A stretch of DNA of 36,468 nt, from positions 1-36,468 of the forward strand of contig JAJZWN010000008.1 in the NCBI GenBank assembly GCA_021846695.1, given 5' to 3'. How positions within the stretch are numbered: the stretch's first letter is position 1; the number at the start of each line of letters is the position of its first letter. The stretch comes from Thermoplasmata archaeon. GTDB taxonomy: Archaea > Thermoplasmatota > Thermoplasmata > Thermoplasmatales > Thermoplasmataceae. The translations under genes were made by a program, and so were the position numbers. Below the pieces are notes generated by a model. That model did no database searches and had not been told where the DNA came from. It saw only the letters and a program-made list of their open reading frames with translations. Below, piece after piece: positions 8,315 through 16,568 of this stretch.

Positions 8315-9739
8315 ATGTACGATGATATAGTTGAACTGGCAAAAAGGCGGGGATTTTTCTGGCCATCATTTTCAATATACGGTGGGTTCGCTGGTTTTTA
8401 TGATTATGGCCCCCTTGGCGTATTATTAAAAGACAATATTATACGTACATGGAAGGAATCCTACATGGAGGATGGGGCAATATTCCTTGATTCGCCGAAT
8501 ATAACTCCTGAACCTGTCTTCAGGGCATCCGGGCATCTTGCAAGATTTTCAGATCTGGCTGCTGAATGTGAAAAGTGCAAGAGCAAATTTAAATTTGAAT
8601 CAGTGCTGGCATTCAATAAACAGGATATTATCCCGGCGAATCTTGAGGAAGCAAAGAAAATCGCATCCGATACCTATCTCAAATGCCCTGTATGCGGGAG
8701 CCGCATAACAAACATTTATGATTTTAACCTTATGTACAAAGTATCTGGCGATTATTATCTGAGGCCGGAAACTGCACAGGGAATATTTGTAAATTTTAAA
8801 TTGCTTTTCAATTATAACAGAGGCAAACTTCCAATGATAGTAGGACAGGCAGGGAAAGGCTTCAGAAATGAAATTTCGCCCAGGCAAAGCCTTATCCGGC
8901 TCAGGGAATTTAACCAGTGTGAAATCGAGGTTTTTCTTGACCCTGAAAACCTTGAGTTTAAAAGCCTCTACGATTATAAAAAAATTAAAATAAAGCCAAA
9001 TACCGGAGAGGAGCTGGATATTACTGTAAAAGAAGCATTTGAGAGAGGATTGATCAGCAGCCAGGCATTTGCATATTTTGTACTTAAAACCCAGAACATA
9101 CTTGAAAATATCGGCATTGAAAGCAGCAAACTGAGATTCAGGCAACATGATCCAGATGAAAGGGCGCACTATGCTTCTGATTCATGGGATGCTGAAGGGT
9201 TAATAGACAATGAATGGTTCGAAATTGTAGGGATTGCAAACAGGACAGATTTCGATTTGAACAACCACCAGTCAAGTTCCGGTGAGACCATGACAACAAA
9301 AATAGAGGAAAGAGAATTCATTCCATATGTCATAGAGCCGTCATACGGGATAGACAGGATTCTTCTCACACTGATGGCACAGTCACTTGAAACCAGGGAT
9401 GGAAAGAATGTCCTTAAAATCCCTTATCCTGTAGCCCCATATCATTTTGCAGTGTTTCCACTGATGAAAAAAGAAAATTTGAAGGAAAAGGCAGAATATA
9501 TTTATGAAAATATGAAAAAACAGGATAAATATATAGTATACGATGAGGCGGGCACAATAGGAAAAAGATATGCAAGGCAGGATGAGATTGGAACCCCATA
9601 CTGCATAACCGTTGATTACCAGACACTTGAAGACAATACAGTAACGGTAAGGTCAAGGGATACGGCAGAACAAAAAAGAATAAAAATAGAAGAACTGCTG
9701 GATCTGGATTTTATAAATTCATATATTTATAAAAAATAA
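8315..9739 (+). CDS. glyS: Glycyl-tRNA synthetase (dimeric, eukaryote/archaeal type)
   Basis: 474-residue class II aminoacyl-tRNA synthetase. The N-terminus has the GlyRS signature FAGFYDYGPLG (25-35). Two CxxC pairs (Cys85/88, Cys124/127) form a zinc site in the insert. Motif 2 runs from about FRNEISPRQSLIRLREFNQ (183-201), motif 3 is EPSYGIDRIL (341-350), and the C-terminal anticodon-binding domain (about 370-470) contains GTIGKRYARQDEIGTP. YLRPETAQGIF (148-158) is the conserved glycine/ATP pocket. The gene starts one base after the CBS gene and ends 5 nt before the stop of the convergent HtrA-like gene. It is translated from an internal position in the mRNA, unlike its leaderless neighbours. 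Confidence 0.97.
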   Translation: MYDDIVELAKRRGFFWPSFSIYGGFAGFYDYGPLGVLLKDNIIRTWKESYMEDGAIFLDSPNITPEPVFRASGHLARFSDLAAECEKCKSKFKFESVLAFNKQDIIPANLEEAKKIASDTYLKCPVCGSRITNIYDFNLMYKVSGDYYLRPETAQGIFVNFKLLFNYNRGKLPMIVGQAGKGFRNEISPRQSLIRLREFNQCEIEVFLDPENLEFKSLYDYKKIKIKPNTGEELDITVKEAFERGLISSQAFAYFVLKTQNILENIGIESSKLRFRQHDPDERAHYASDSWDAEGLIDNEWFEIVGIANRTDFDLNNHQSSSGETMTTKIEEREFIPYVIEPSYGIDRILLTLMAQSLETRDGKNVLKIPYPVAPYHFAVFPLMKKENLKEKAEYIYENMKKQDKYIVYDEAGTIGKRYARQDEIGTPYCITVDYQTLEDNTVTVRSRDTAEQKRIKIEELLDLDFINSYIYKK

Positions 9740-9744
9740 AATTT

Positions 9745-10707
9745 TTATGCATCCAGTATTTCTATACGTTTTTTAGTTTCCTTCTTATATTCTATGGTTG
9801 TCCTGTATTTTGACCCTCCACGGATGAATATAACATCTGTGTTGCCTTTCATCTCAGCTACACCTTTAATAAGGTCTCTCATAGATTTTACGGGTGTTCC
9901 GGCAAATTCTGTAATCACATCCCCTGGCCTCAACCCGGCATCGTAAGCAGGTGAATATCTGTCTATTCTTGCAACCATAACACCATTTTCCAGTTTGACG
10001 CCATATCTCCCTTGAGACGATTCATTGATCTCAATTCCAGAGATGCCTATATAATTCCTTTTAACTTTGCCGGTATTTATTATATCATTCAGTTCCTTTT
10101 TAATGGTGTTTACCGGAATGGAAAATCCTATTCCATTTGCCTGTGCTATCATTGCCGTATTTATTCCAACAGCTTTGCCTGTTAAGTCTACCAGAGGGCC
10201 TCCACTGTTTCCTGGATTTATTGCAGCATCTGTTTGCAATAGCCCTTCAAATATGAAGTCTGCCCATGGCATTGGCCTGTTTTTGGCACTTATTACGCCC
10301 ATTGATACAGTATGCCCGCCGGGAAGCCCCAGCGCATTGCCTATAGCCAGTACTATTGAACCTACCCTTATCTTTTCAGAGTCTCCAAGTTCTATTACGG
10401 GAAAGTCATCTCCCGGGATTTTCACAAGTGCCACATCGGTCTGGGGGTCTGTTCCGGCTATTTCCCCCTTGAATTTTCTTCCGTCATTGAGTACCACATC
10501 AACGGTTTCGGCTCCTTCAATAACGTGGTTGTTTGTAAGTATATACCCATCATGGCTGATAATAAAGCCTGACCCTGCTCCCTTCACAGGTGTTATGCCA
10601 TAGCCAAAATTGCCGCTGTAGATTGTGCTGTTTATGCTTACCACAGCCCTGCTTGCTTTTTCTGCTATCTCTACTGTGTTGTTGTTTAATTCTTCTATGT
10701 TGTTCAT
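9745..10707 (-). CDS. HtrA/DegP-like serine protease with PDZ domain (no signal peptide)
   Basis: 320 residues: an S1C trypsin-like domain (about 15-215) followed by one PDZ domain (about 220-308). The catalytic triad is visible: His61 in LTNNHVIEGA, Asp91 in DPQTDVALVKI, Ser168 in INPGNSGGPL. The family handles misfolded proteins. There is no signal peptide or membrane anchor, since the N-terminus is hydrophilic (MNNIEELNNN), so this copy should be cytosolic, unlike the periplasmic bacterial DegP. The start is supported by a TATA-like box on the minus strand at about 10727-10739. It is divergent from the HxlR-like regulator, with 66 nt between starts, which makes that regulator a candidate controller. 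Confidence 0.94.
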   Translation of the reverse strand: MNNIEELNNNTVEIAEKASRAVVSINSTIYSGNFGYGITPVKGAGSGFIISHDGYILTNNHVIEGAETVDVVLNDGRKFKGEIAGTDPQTDVALVKIPGDDFPVIELGDSEKIRVGSIVLAIGNALGLPGGHTVSMGVISAKNRPMPWADFIFEGLLQTDAAINPGNSGGPLVDLTGKAVGINTAMIAQANGIGFSIPVNTIKKELNDIINTGKVKRNYIGISGIEINESSQGRYGVKLENGVMVARIDRYSPAYDAGLRPGDVITEFAGTPVKSMRDLIKGVAEMKGNTDVIFIRGGSKYRTTIEYKKETKKRIEILDA

Positions 10708-10723
10708 GATATGTTAATTATAT

Positions 10724-10756
10724 TCAAGTTTAAATATTAGAAAGTATTATTAAAAC
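10724..10756. promoter_or_regulatory. Shared divergent promoter region (HtrA-like / HxlR-like genes)
   Basis: The 66 nt between the two divergent starts hold an AT-rich block TTTAAATATTA (10729-10739) that reads as a TATA box on both strands. It is about 25 nt from the HtrA-like start and about 25 nt before the Shine-Dalgarno of the regulator. A second AT box, TATTATTAAAA, lies at 10745-10755. A regulator bound here would affect both genes. Confidence 0.45.
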
Positions 10757-10773
10757 GATCAGGTGAAGTTGAA

Positions 10774-11097
10774 TTGACCTACTTGGAATTAAAGGAGATT
10801 GGTTCAGGAAAAGAATTCCTGGATAAATATTCTGACATTATGCGCATGTGGACAGTACCTATTATGCTGGCTATAGAAAGGCACGGGGAAGCTGGTTTTA
10901 ACCAGATTAAAAAGGATGTTAAGGGCATAAATTCCACAACACTCTCAACTACCCTGGGAATGCTGGAAAAGTATGGCCTGCTGGAGAGAGTTATAATACC
11001 GGCAAAACCTGTGCGTGTAAAATACTCATTGACAGATAAGGGAAAGGAATTGTATAAAATATCATTAAACCTTGCAACGCTTATAGACGATCTTTGA
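10774..11097 (+). CDS. HxlR/PadR-like winged-helix transcriptional regulator
   Basis: 107-residue winged-helix protein. The helix-turn-helix lies at about residues 25-70 (VPIMLAIERHG through LSTTLGMLEKYGLLERV). The wing and the family tail follow: PVRVKYSLTDKGKELYKI, with the YSLTDKG motif typical of HxlR proteins. The start is a TTG at 10774, chosen because a good Shine-Dalgarno (AGGTGA, 10761-10766) lies 7 nt before it and no ATG in frame precedes the first conserved helix. A leader with a Shine-Dalgarno is unusual beside the leaderless genes here. It lacks the N-terminal cysteine of redox-sensing HxlR proteins. Autoregulation and control of the divergent HtrA-like gene are inference. Confidence 0.85.
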   Translation: MTYLELKEIGSGKEFLDKYSDIMRMWTVPIMLAIERHGEAGFNQIKKDVKGINSTTLSTTLGMLEKYGLLERVIIPAKPVRVKYSLTDKGKELYKISLNLATLIDDL

Positions 11098-11159
11098 TTG
11101 AATATTTTTAAAATTTTATTCTTTTAATATAGATAAATTAAAAAATAAATATTGTGTTT

Positions 11160-12119
11160 CTACAGGGAAATTCTTCCTGGAACCTTTGGAAATGTTGTAA
11201 CATCCTCTATTTTTTCAACGCCACAGACGAACCTGGTGAACCTTTCTATGCCAATTCCAAATCCGGCTGTATATTTTATGCCCTGTTTTGCAAGCTCGAT
11301 AAACCATTTAAACTGCTCCTCTGTCTGCCCTTTCTTCTGGATTCTATCCAGTATCTGTGACAATTCGTATTCCCTTTCACCACCGGAAGATGCCTCCTCA
11401 AACCCTTCAGGCCATATAAGGTCCATATCTCTCAATATTCCCGGCTTTTCAGGATATTCACGGTCGTAGAATTCCCTCTCTTTCAATGGGATATCTACAA
11501 CCCATACAGGCGTGCTGCTCTCCTTTGATAATGGTGTTTCAAATCCTTTTCCATATTTCTTTTCCGCTTCCTCGAATGTTATCACAGGGAATGGCTTTGC
11601 ATAATCTGGCAGTGTTCTGTGGAAGTATTCCAGCTCTTCCTTATGTTCTTTCTTCAACCTTGATATTGTATATATTATCATATCCTCTGCAAGTGACATC
11701 ATCTCCTCTCTTGATTTCTCTAGGGCCTCAACATCAATCTGGGTAAATTCATAGAGGTGCCGCCCGGATTTTGATTTTTCCTCTGTTTCAAGCCTTACGT
11801 TTGGTGACATGATAAAAATTTTTTTAAGTTCCTGGACAGCTATCTGCTTATGGAATATCATGCTCTGGGTAATCCACATATCGCCGCCGTAAGCATGGAT
11901 TTTCGGGTCATAAACCGGATGGTTCAGTGGGTCTGTCAATGGAGAAATAATAATCGGTGCAATTTCAATATATCCTGCTTCCCTCAGGAAATCTGTCACA
12001 TATGACCGTATATAGCTCTGTACTTTTATTGCATGCTGCACACGCTTATCAGAAAGGTGTTGCATTGATCTTGTAATTTCTTCCTTTACATACTCTTCAT
12101 TTTTGTTTATCGTTTCCAT
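11160..12119 (-). CDS. Archaeal asparagine synthetase related to AsnRS (AS-AR type)
   Basis: 319-residue class II synthetase catalytic core related to AsnRS/AspRS but without the N-terminal anticodon-binding OB domain. Motif 2 covers FIMSPNVRLETEEKS and GRHLYEFTQIDVEA (102-132). The acidic motif SGGEREYE (245-252) and motif 3, AGFGIGIERFTRFVCG (285-300, Arg293), follow. Proteins of this shape in Pyrococcus (AS-AR) make asparagine from aspartate and are AsnA-like paralogs of AsnRS rather than tRNA-charging enzymes. Here the divergent neighbour is an Lrp/AsnC regulator, which fits amino-acid biosynthesis. The TATA-like box is TTTATAAA at 12141-12148 (minus strand TTTATAAATTG). A truncated AsnRS with another role remains possible. 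Confidence 0.87.
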   Translation of the reverse strand: METINKNEEYVKEEITRSMQHLSDKRVQHAIKVQSYIRSYVTDFLREAGYIEIAPIIISPLTDPLNHPVYDPKIHAYGGDMWITQSMIFHKQIAVQELKKIFIMSPNVRLETEEKSKSGRHLYEFTQIDVEALEKSREEMMSLAEDMIIYTISRLKKEHKEELEYFHRTLPDYAKPFPVITFEEAEKKYGKGFETPLSKESSTPVWVVDIPLKEREFYDREYPEKPGILRDMDLIWPEGFEEASSGGEREYELSQILDRIQKKGQTEEQFKWFIELAKQGIKYTAGFGIGIERFTRFVCGVEKIEDVTTFPKVPGRISL

Positions 12120-12135
12120 AACATATTAATTAAAT

Positions 12136-12195
12136 CACAATTTATAAACATTTTACATGGTTTTCCGTGTTTAAAACAAATCTTTTATATACTGC
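12136..12195. promoter_or_regulatory. Divergent promoters of asparagine synthetase and Lrp/AsnC genes
   Basis: The 93 nt between the divergent starts contain one TATA box for each direction. TTTATAAATTG on the minus strand (about 12138-12148) lies about 25 nt from the synthetase ATG. CTTTTATATA (12182-12191) lies about 25 nt from the regulator ATG. The roughly 35 nt between them could hold an Lrp operator. Confidence 0.5.
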
Positions 12196-12212
12196 TATAT
12201 CATTTTGCCTTA

Positions 12213-12656
12213 ATGTTAGAGAATATCGATAAAAAGGACATGAAAATAATTGAATATTTGAAGGAACACGGCAGGGATAAAATTTCTGATATTTCCAACG
12301 CACTTCAAATTCCCCGTGCTACTATTTTCGAGAGGATGGAACGCCTGAGGAAGGACGGCTTTATTAAAAAGTATACAGTTGACCTTAATTATGACAAACT
12401 CGGGTATTCTGTTATGTCATATATTATGATACAGTATAACCCCAAAGCATCCATAGACCAGAGGACACTGTGTTTAAATTTATCAAAAATGGACAATGTC
12501 ATATCGGCCTCAATTGTAACCGGTGACTGGGATATAGTGCTGCTTACCGCACAGAAATCAATGAGGGATCTATCAAAATTTGTGCTTGAACAGCTAAGGA
12601 CAATGGATGGGATAGAGAAAAGTGTAACCATTCCATTATTCGAAAGGGTATTATAA
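12213..12656 (+). CDS. Lrp/AsnC family transcriptional regulator
   Basis: 147 residues with an N-terminal helix-turn-helix (about 8-58: KDMKIIEYLKEHGR, ISDISNALQIPRATIFERME, LRKDGFIKKYTVDLN). A C-terminal alpha/beta RAM domain (about 65-145) binds amino-acid effectors and makes octamers in this family. It is transcribed away from the asparagine synthetase gene, so regulation of that gene, possibly by asparagine or aspartate, is a reasonable inference in parallel with bacterial AsnC-asnA. The TATA box at 12182-12191 gives a leaderless mRNA starting at the ATG. The stop codon is 22 nt before tRNA-Ser. Confidence 0.92.
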   Translation: MLENIDKKDMKIIEYLKEHGRDKISDISNALQIPRATIFERMERLRKDGFIKKYTVDLNYDKLGYSVMSYIMIQYNPKASIDQRTLCLNLSKMDNVISASIVTGDWDIVLLTAQKSMRDLSKFVLEQLRTMDGIEKSVTIPLFERVL

Positions 12657-12678
12657 GAAAAATCTATTAAGGGTTAAA

Positions 12679-12762
12679 GCTGGGATAGCCTAGCCTGGTA
12701 AGACGCAGGTCTGGAAAACCTGTGCACGTAAGTGCCCGGGAGTTCAAATCTCCCTCCCAGCG
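12679..12762 (+). tRNA. tRNA-Ser (anticodon GGA)
   Basis: An 84-nt class II tRNA. The acceptor GCTGGGA (12679-12685) pairs with TCCCAGC (12755-12761), with G12762 as discriminator. The anticodon stem-loop is CAGGT-CTGGAAA-ACCTG (anticodon GGA). A long variable arm, GCAC-GTAA-GTGC, is diagnostic for serine, and the T arm is GGGAG-TTCAAAT-CTCCC. CCA is not encoded. The last 19 bases are also the 3' end of the convergent helicase/nuclease gene, whose stop codon is in the T loop. Confidence 0.96.
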
Positions 12763-15700
12763 CTTTTTGCATTTTCGCCATTTCCAAGCCTACCAACCGA
12801 GTTAATTAAATCATGCAATACTTTTTCAGGGTTTTTCATATAGTCAATAGACCATATACGGTACAGGTTCCATCCCCTGTCTGTAAGGATTTTCTTCCTT
12901 ATGCGCTCACGCTCCGATGCGGTTTTCATACTATTGTATATTTTTCCATCCGTCTCTATGCCAAGTATGTAATGGTCCTGATCATCCGGGTCTATAATGG
13001 CCAGTGGTATATTGTTCCTTGAATAACCTACATTTTTAGCTACTTTGAATCCTTCCTGCTCCAATTTCAATGCAATATCGTTTATAATTGCATCATTATT
13101 CTTGAATTCTTCAAGATGCTCATTGTTTCCCTCATTTTTTGCATAAATCATGTACTGCTTCAAAAGGTCAGGGCCTTTGCCAGAATTTGCCGGAACCCTT
13201 ATATCTTCAGGATCCATGGACGACACAACTATGAATTTTTTCCGTGCCCTTGTTATGGCCACGTTCAGCCGTTTTTCACCCCCAGTCGTATTGATGGGGC
13301 CAAAATTCATTGTTATTTTTCCATTTTCATCCCTTCCATAGCCGGTACTGAGTATAATGACATCCTTTTCATCTCCCTGCACATTTTCCAGATTTTTTAT
13401 GAAAATTGTATCATTATTAAGAAGTTCAGCCAGAACCGGGTCGTGGCGCGAATAGGAATTTAATGTATCCTCCACGGCAACTCTCTGTGATTCGCTGAGT
13501 GTAACGACGCCGATGGAATCTGTATTTGAAAGTTCCTCTTTTATTACCCTTACAACCTCATTCGCCTCGGCTTTGTTTGTCTTGCTTTTGCCTCTGGTAT
13601 ACACTCCCTCAACCCGGACAAACTGTATTCCAGACTCCTTTGACTTTCTATAGGAAGAAGGAAATGTCTCAAGCAAATTATCATAGAAATACCTGTTGGA
13701 GAAAGCTATCAAACGGTCATCGACGCTTCTGTAATGCCATTTGAGCCATATTTTGGAGAGCCCTATGGCATCGAACTGGTCAAGTATATTATCAAGAACC
13801 ACATAGTCATCTTCATACTTTGATGGATTAACATACTCAAAAAATGTGGTGGGTGGCAACTGCTGCGTATCCCCGGATATTATTGCCTGTTTTGCCCTTA
13901 TGAGGGAACCAACAGCATCCGGCGGGGTGAGCTGGGATGCTTCGTCAAATATAAGCAAATCAAAGCTCGCATCATTTTCCAGATAAGCAGCAACATTATC
14001 CGGGCTCATCATAATGCATGGCTTCAATCCGGGCAGTATATCTTTTAATTCCGAAAATAAAACTTTTAACGGTTTTTGAAGCCTTTTTTTGGCATTTTCA
14101 GTTTTGATCACCATGGCTGACCCCGGATATCTGGAAAGTGCTTCTTTCCTCCGGGCTGATAACTCAACAACAAGGTTTGCACTGTTTATTTCTATTCTCT
14201 TCCGATCAAAATCTATAAACATGCCTATGAGCCTTTCGTGTGAAGATGCTCTGAAATTCTTTAATTCGGGATCATTTCTTACATAATAGGTGGCGAATTC
14301 ATGGTTAAAAATGTACCTGAAGGAATGGAGAATAGAATTCATGTGCACCCTTGTATTTAAAAGTGGGGCAATATCAATTCCGGAAGTTTTTACCCCCTCG
14401 TATAGTTCCCTGAATTTAACATACCTGTCAATATCAAAGGAGGAAGCCGCATCAATTGCCTGCCGCATCTGTTCCATGGTGGCTGTGTTTAATCCACTGT
14501 AGGACGGGAATATATCCGAGAGGTAATTTATTCCATCTATGAGTGAGCTGTGAATTGATTTTATGTCCTCAATATATTCTGGGTCAACAGGATGGGATAT
14601 AAGCTCTCTCAGGCCATCCTTCAATGCATTTTCCGGAAATATTGAAATTAATTTTCTGGCATACCTTATTTTTTCTGATACATTGGAAGCGCCAATATCT
14701 CTGGACGAAATTTCTTTTTCTACAACGGAGAGTTCATCCTGTTTTGCCTTTATTTTTAATGCAAATGTAATGTCTTCCAATATCTCTTCGTATTGTTTCC
14801 TGGACTTGTCCTCTGTATTTTCCATGATTTCATTCAGGAGTTTTTTGTATTCTCCTGAATGTCTTTTCCATCTTGATGAATAGGTTTCCTCCATGTCCTT
14901 CCTGATGGAATTCAGGTTCATGTCCAGAAATTGCTTTTTCCTTTTTTTCAGGAATATCCCCATCATGTAATCCAGTTCAGACCTGATTTTATCCCCGGAA
15001 TCCAGCAAGGCAGCAGTTTCTTTAATGAAATCCGGGTTCGTATATGCTTCATCCAGGGTTATTCCAGCGTTAAGGACATTTACGAATCTGTATAGCATAT
15101 TGATATCTTCCATTGACTGTATATCTACCCCAGTTGTGGTGAGTATAGCTGGAGCTATTTCTTCAATTCGATCCAGCGCGTTCTGAATTAACTCCAATCC
15201 TCTGTAGTAATGCTCGGGGTCTTCACGGTATCTGTCAAGCCTGAAATTCTCAGGTATCTTGCCATAATTTTCTATGATGTCAAGGTAATCGTTGAATTCG
15301 GAAATTTGGAACTCGAGGGAATCAAGTTCTTCACCTGTAAGGTCAAGAAGGCGCCTGTCTATTTTTATATCCAGATTTCCCTTATTTTTGAGCTCTATCT
15401 GGCATGCGTCATAGATGGACCGCCCGAGCTTTCCTCTTTTTTCATGTATTGCACGTACATAGGAATTCAGTGTTCCTGAATACCTGTCTGTTGGCACAAG
15501 GGTTCTCTGGGCATGTGTGTCATTTTCCACCGAACGGTGAAGTGATTTAATTATTTCGGATTTAGGGGTATTTCCATGAAAATTTAAAATGAAATCCCCC
15601 AGGCCAACCTCTTCCAGCCTCCTTTTTACCACTTCAATAGCTGCATTTTTCTCACTAACAAATAATACGCTTTTATTATTTTTCATTGAATCCGCTATGA

Positions 15701-16568
15701 TATTCGCAATGGTCTGGCTCTTGCCTGTTCCAGGAGGGCCGTTAAGAATAAAACTCGAGCCGCTTCTGGCTGCATATATAGCCATAAGCTGGCTTGAATC
15801 GGCATCCATAACTGTATTGATATTATAATCTATTTCAGCCGGCATTTTATCGTTAAGTTTCTTAATTACCTCAAAGTCCCCGGCGAGTGCTCTTGTCAGG
15901 TCGTTCTTTTTTATTGCGTCGTGGTTTCCTTTAATATCATTATAAATGGTGTTATTTGTGAATGAGACTATGCCAAGATAGGAATTCCTCCCAACTGTCC
16001 ATTTAGAATCCTTTACCGTGAGCCTGAAAGTTTTGATTGCTTCAGACAGGTTAAGGTTATCATCAAAGTTGAAATCAAACTTTATACCGAACTGTTCCAG
16101 TTTTTCCCTGAGAACCGGATTAAAAAATATATCGCCTTCCATGGATTCTATTGAATAGTTATTATACATTTTCCTGTTAAGCGTGACAGGGACAAAGAAA
16201 AGCTGTGTTTCCACCTCTTTACCATTTTCATCGCTCCATTTGAGGACACCGAATGATATATACAGTACATTTGAACCGTGTTCCTTTAATGACGCATTAG
16301 CCTGGTAAAACAAATTACCTAAAGATTTCGATATATCTTCATTCTTCGAAAATATGAGCTCGTCTTTCTTCCTGTTTTCCTCTGCGCCTGAGAGGTGTAT
16401 TTTCATTTTTTTGTCCTTGTTAACAAGGTCATCAAAGAGGAATAACATTGATGGCGTAGTTATTTTAAGAAATGATTCTGGATTAAAATAAAGCAGCCTG
16501 TTGTTTTTTGATGTGTCTATAACATCTTTTTCCCATTTTTTAATACTCTCGTCTATATCTATATCCAT
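12744..16568 (-). CDS. DUF4011-SF1 helicase-Vsr-like nuclease protein (hhe-like antiphage candidate)
   Basis: 1274-residue multidomain protein. Residues 1 to about 250 match the DUF4011-type N-terminus (WEKDVIDTSKNNRLLYF). The superfamily 1 helicase motor is split around a long helical insert (about 360-850): Walker A GPPGTGKS (277-284), Walker B IFDEAS (873-878), motif III GDTQQLPPT (899-907), motif V ENVQGDEKDVIILS (1061-1074), motif VI RLNVAITRARKKF (1100-1112). The C-terminus (about 1150-1255) is a Vsr/MTES-type endonuclease domain with ILGIETDG (1201-1208) and GWNLYRIWSIDY (1232-1243). The same domain order defines the single-gene antiphage system hhe, so defence is a reasoned guess. No membrane segment is present. 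A TATA box (16594-16606) gives a leaderless start. The last 19 nt overlap tRNA-Ser antisense. Confidence 0.92.
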   Translation of the reverse strand: MDIDIDESIKKWEKDVIDTSKNNRLLYFNPESFLKITTPSMLFLFDDLVNKDKKMKIHLSGAEENRKKDELIFSKNEDISKSLGNLFYQANASLKEHGSNVLYISFGVLKWSDENGKEVETQLFFVPVTLNRKMYNNYSIESMEGDIFFNPVLREKLEQFGIKFDFNFDDNLNLSEAIKTFRLTVKDSKWTVGRNSYLGIVSFTNNTIYNDIKGNHDAIKKNDLTRALAGDFEVIKKLNDKMPAEIDYNINTVMDADSSQLMAIYAARSGSSFILNGPPGTGKSQTIANIIADSMKNNKSVLFVSEKNAAIEVVKRRLEEVGLGDFILNFHGNTPKSEIIKSLHRSVENDTHAQRTLVPTDRYSGTLNSYVRAIHEKRGKLGRSIYDACQIELKNKGNLDIKIDRRLLDLTGEELDSLEFQISEFNDYLDIIENYGKIPENFRLDRYREDPEHYYRGLELIQNALDRIEEIAPAILTTTGVDIQSMEDINMLYRFVNVLNAGITLDEAYTNPDFIKETAALLDSGDKIRSELDYMMGIFLKKRKKQFLDMNLNSIRKDMEETYSSRWKRHSGEYKKLLNEIMENTEDKSRKQYEEILEDITFALKIKAKQDELSVVEKEISSRDIGASNVSEKIRYARKLISIFPENALKDGLRELISHPVDPEYIEDIKSIHSSLIDGINYLSDIFPSYSGLNTATMEQMRQAIDAASSFDIDRYVKFRELYEGVKTSGIDIAPLLNTRVHMNSILHSFRYIFNHEFATYYVRNDPELKNFRASSHERLIGMFIDFDRKRIEINSANLVVELSARRKEALSRYPGSAMVIKTENAKKRLQKPLKVLFSELKDILPGLKPCIMMSPDNVAAYLENDASFDLLIFDEASQLTPPDAVGSLIRAKQAIISGDTQQLPPTTFFEYVNPSKYEDDYVVLDNILDQFDAIGLSKIWLKWHYRSVDDRLIAFSNRYFYDNLLETFPSSYRKSKESGIQFVRVEGVYTRGKSKTNKAEANEVVRVIKEELSNTDSIGVVTLSESQRVAVEDTLNSYSRHDPVLAELLNNDTIFIKNLENVQGDEKDVIILSTGYGRDENGKITMNFGPINTTGGEKRLNVAITRARKKFIVVSSMDPEDIRVPANSGKGPDLLKQYMIYAKNEGNNEHLEEFKNNDAIINDIALKLEQEGFKVAKNVGYSRNNIPLAIIDPDDQDHYILGIETDGKIYNSMKTASERERIRKKILTDRGWNLYRIWSIDYMKNPEKVLHDLINSVGRLGNGENAKSAGREI

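Noticed and set aside
8600..9169. A long antisense frame (189 codons) inside glyS.
   Set aside because: It is the shadow of a well-supported synthetase gene with no recognisable protein motif of its own.
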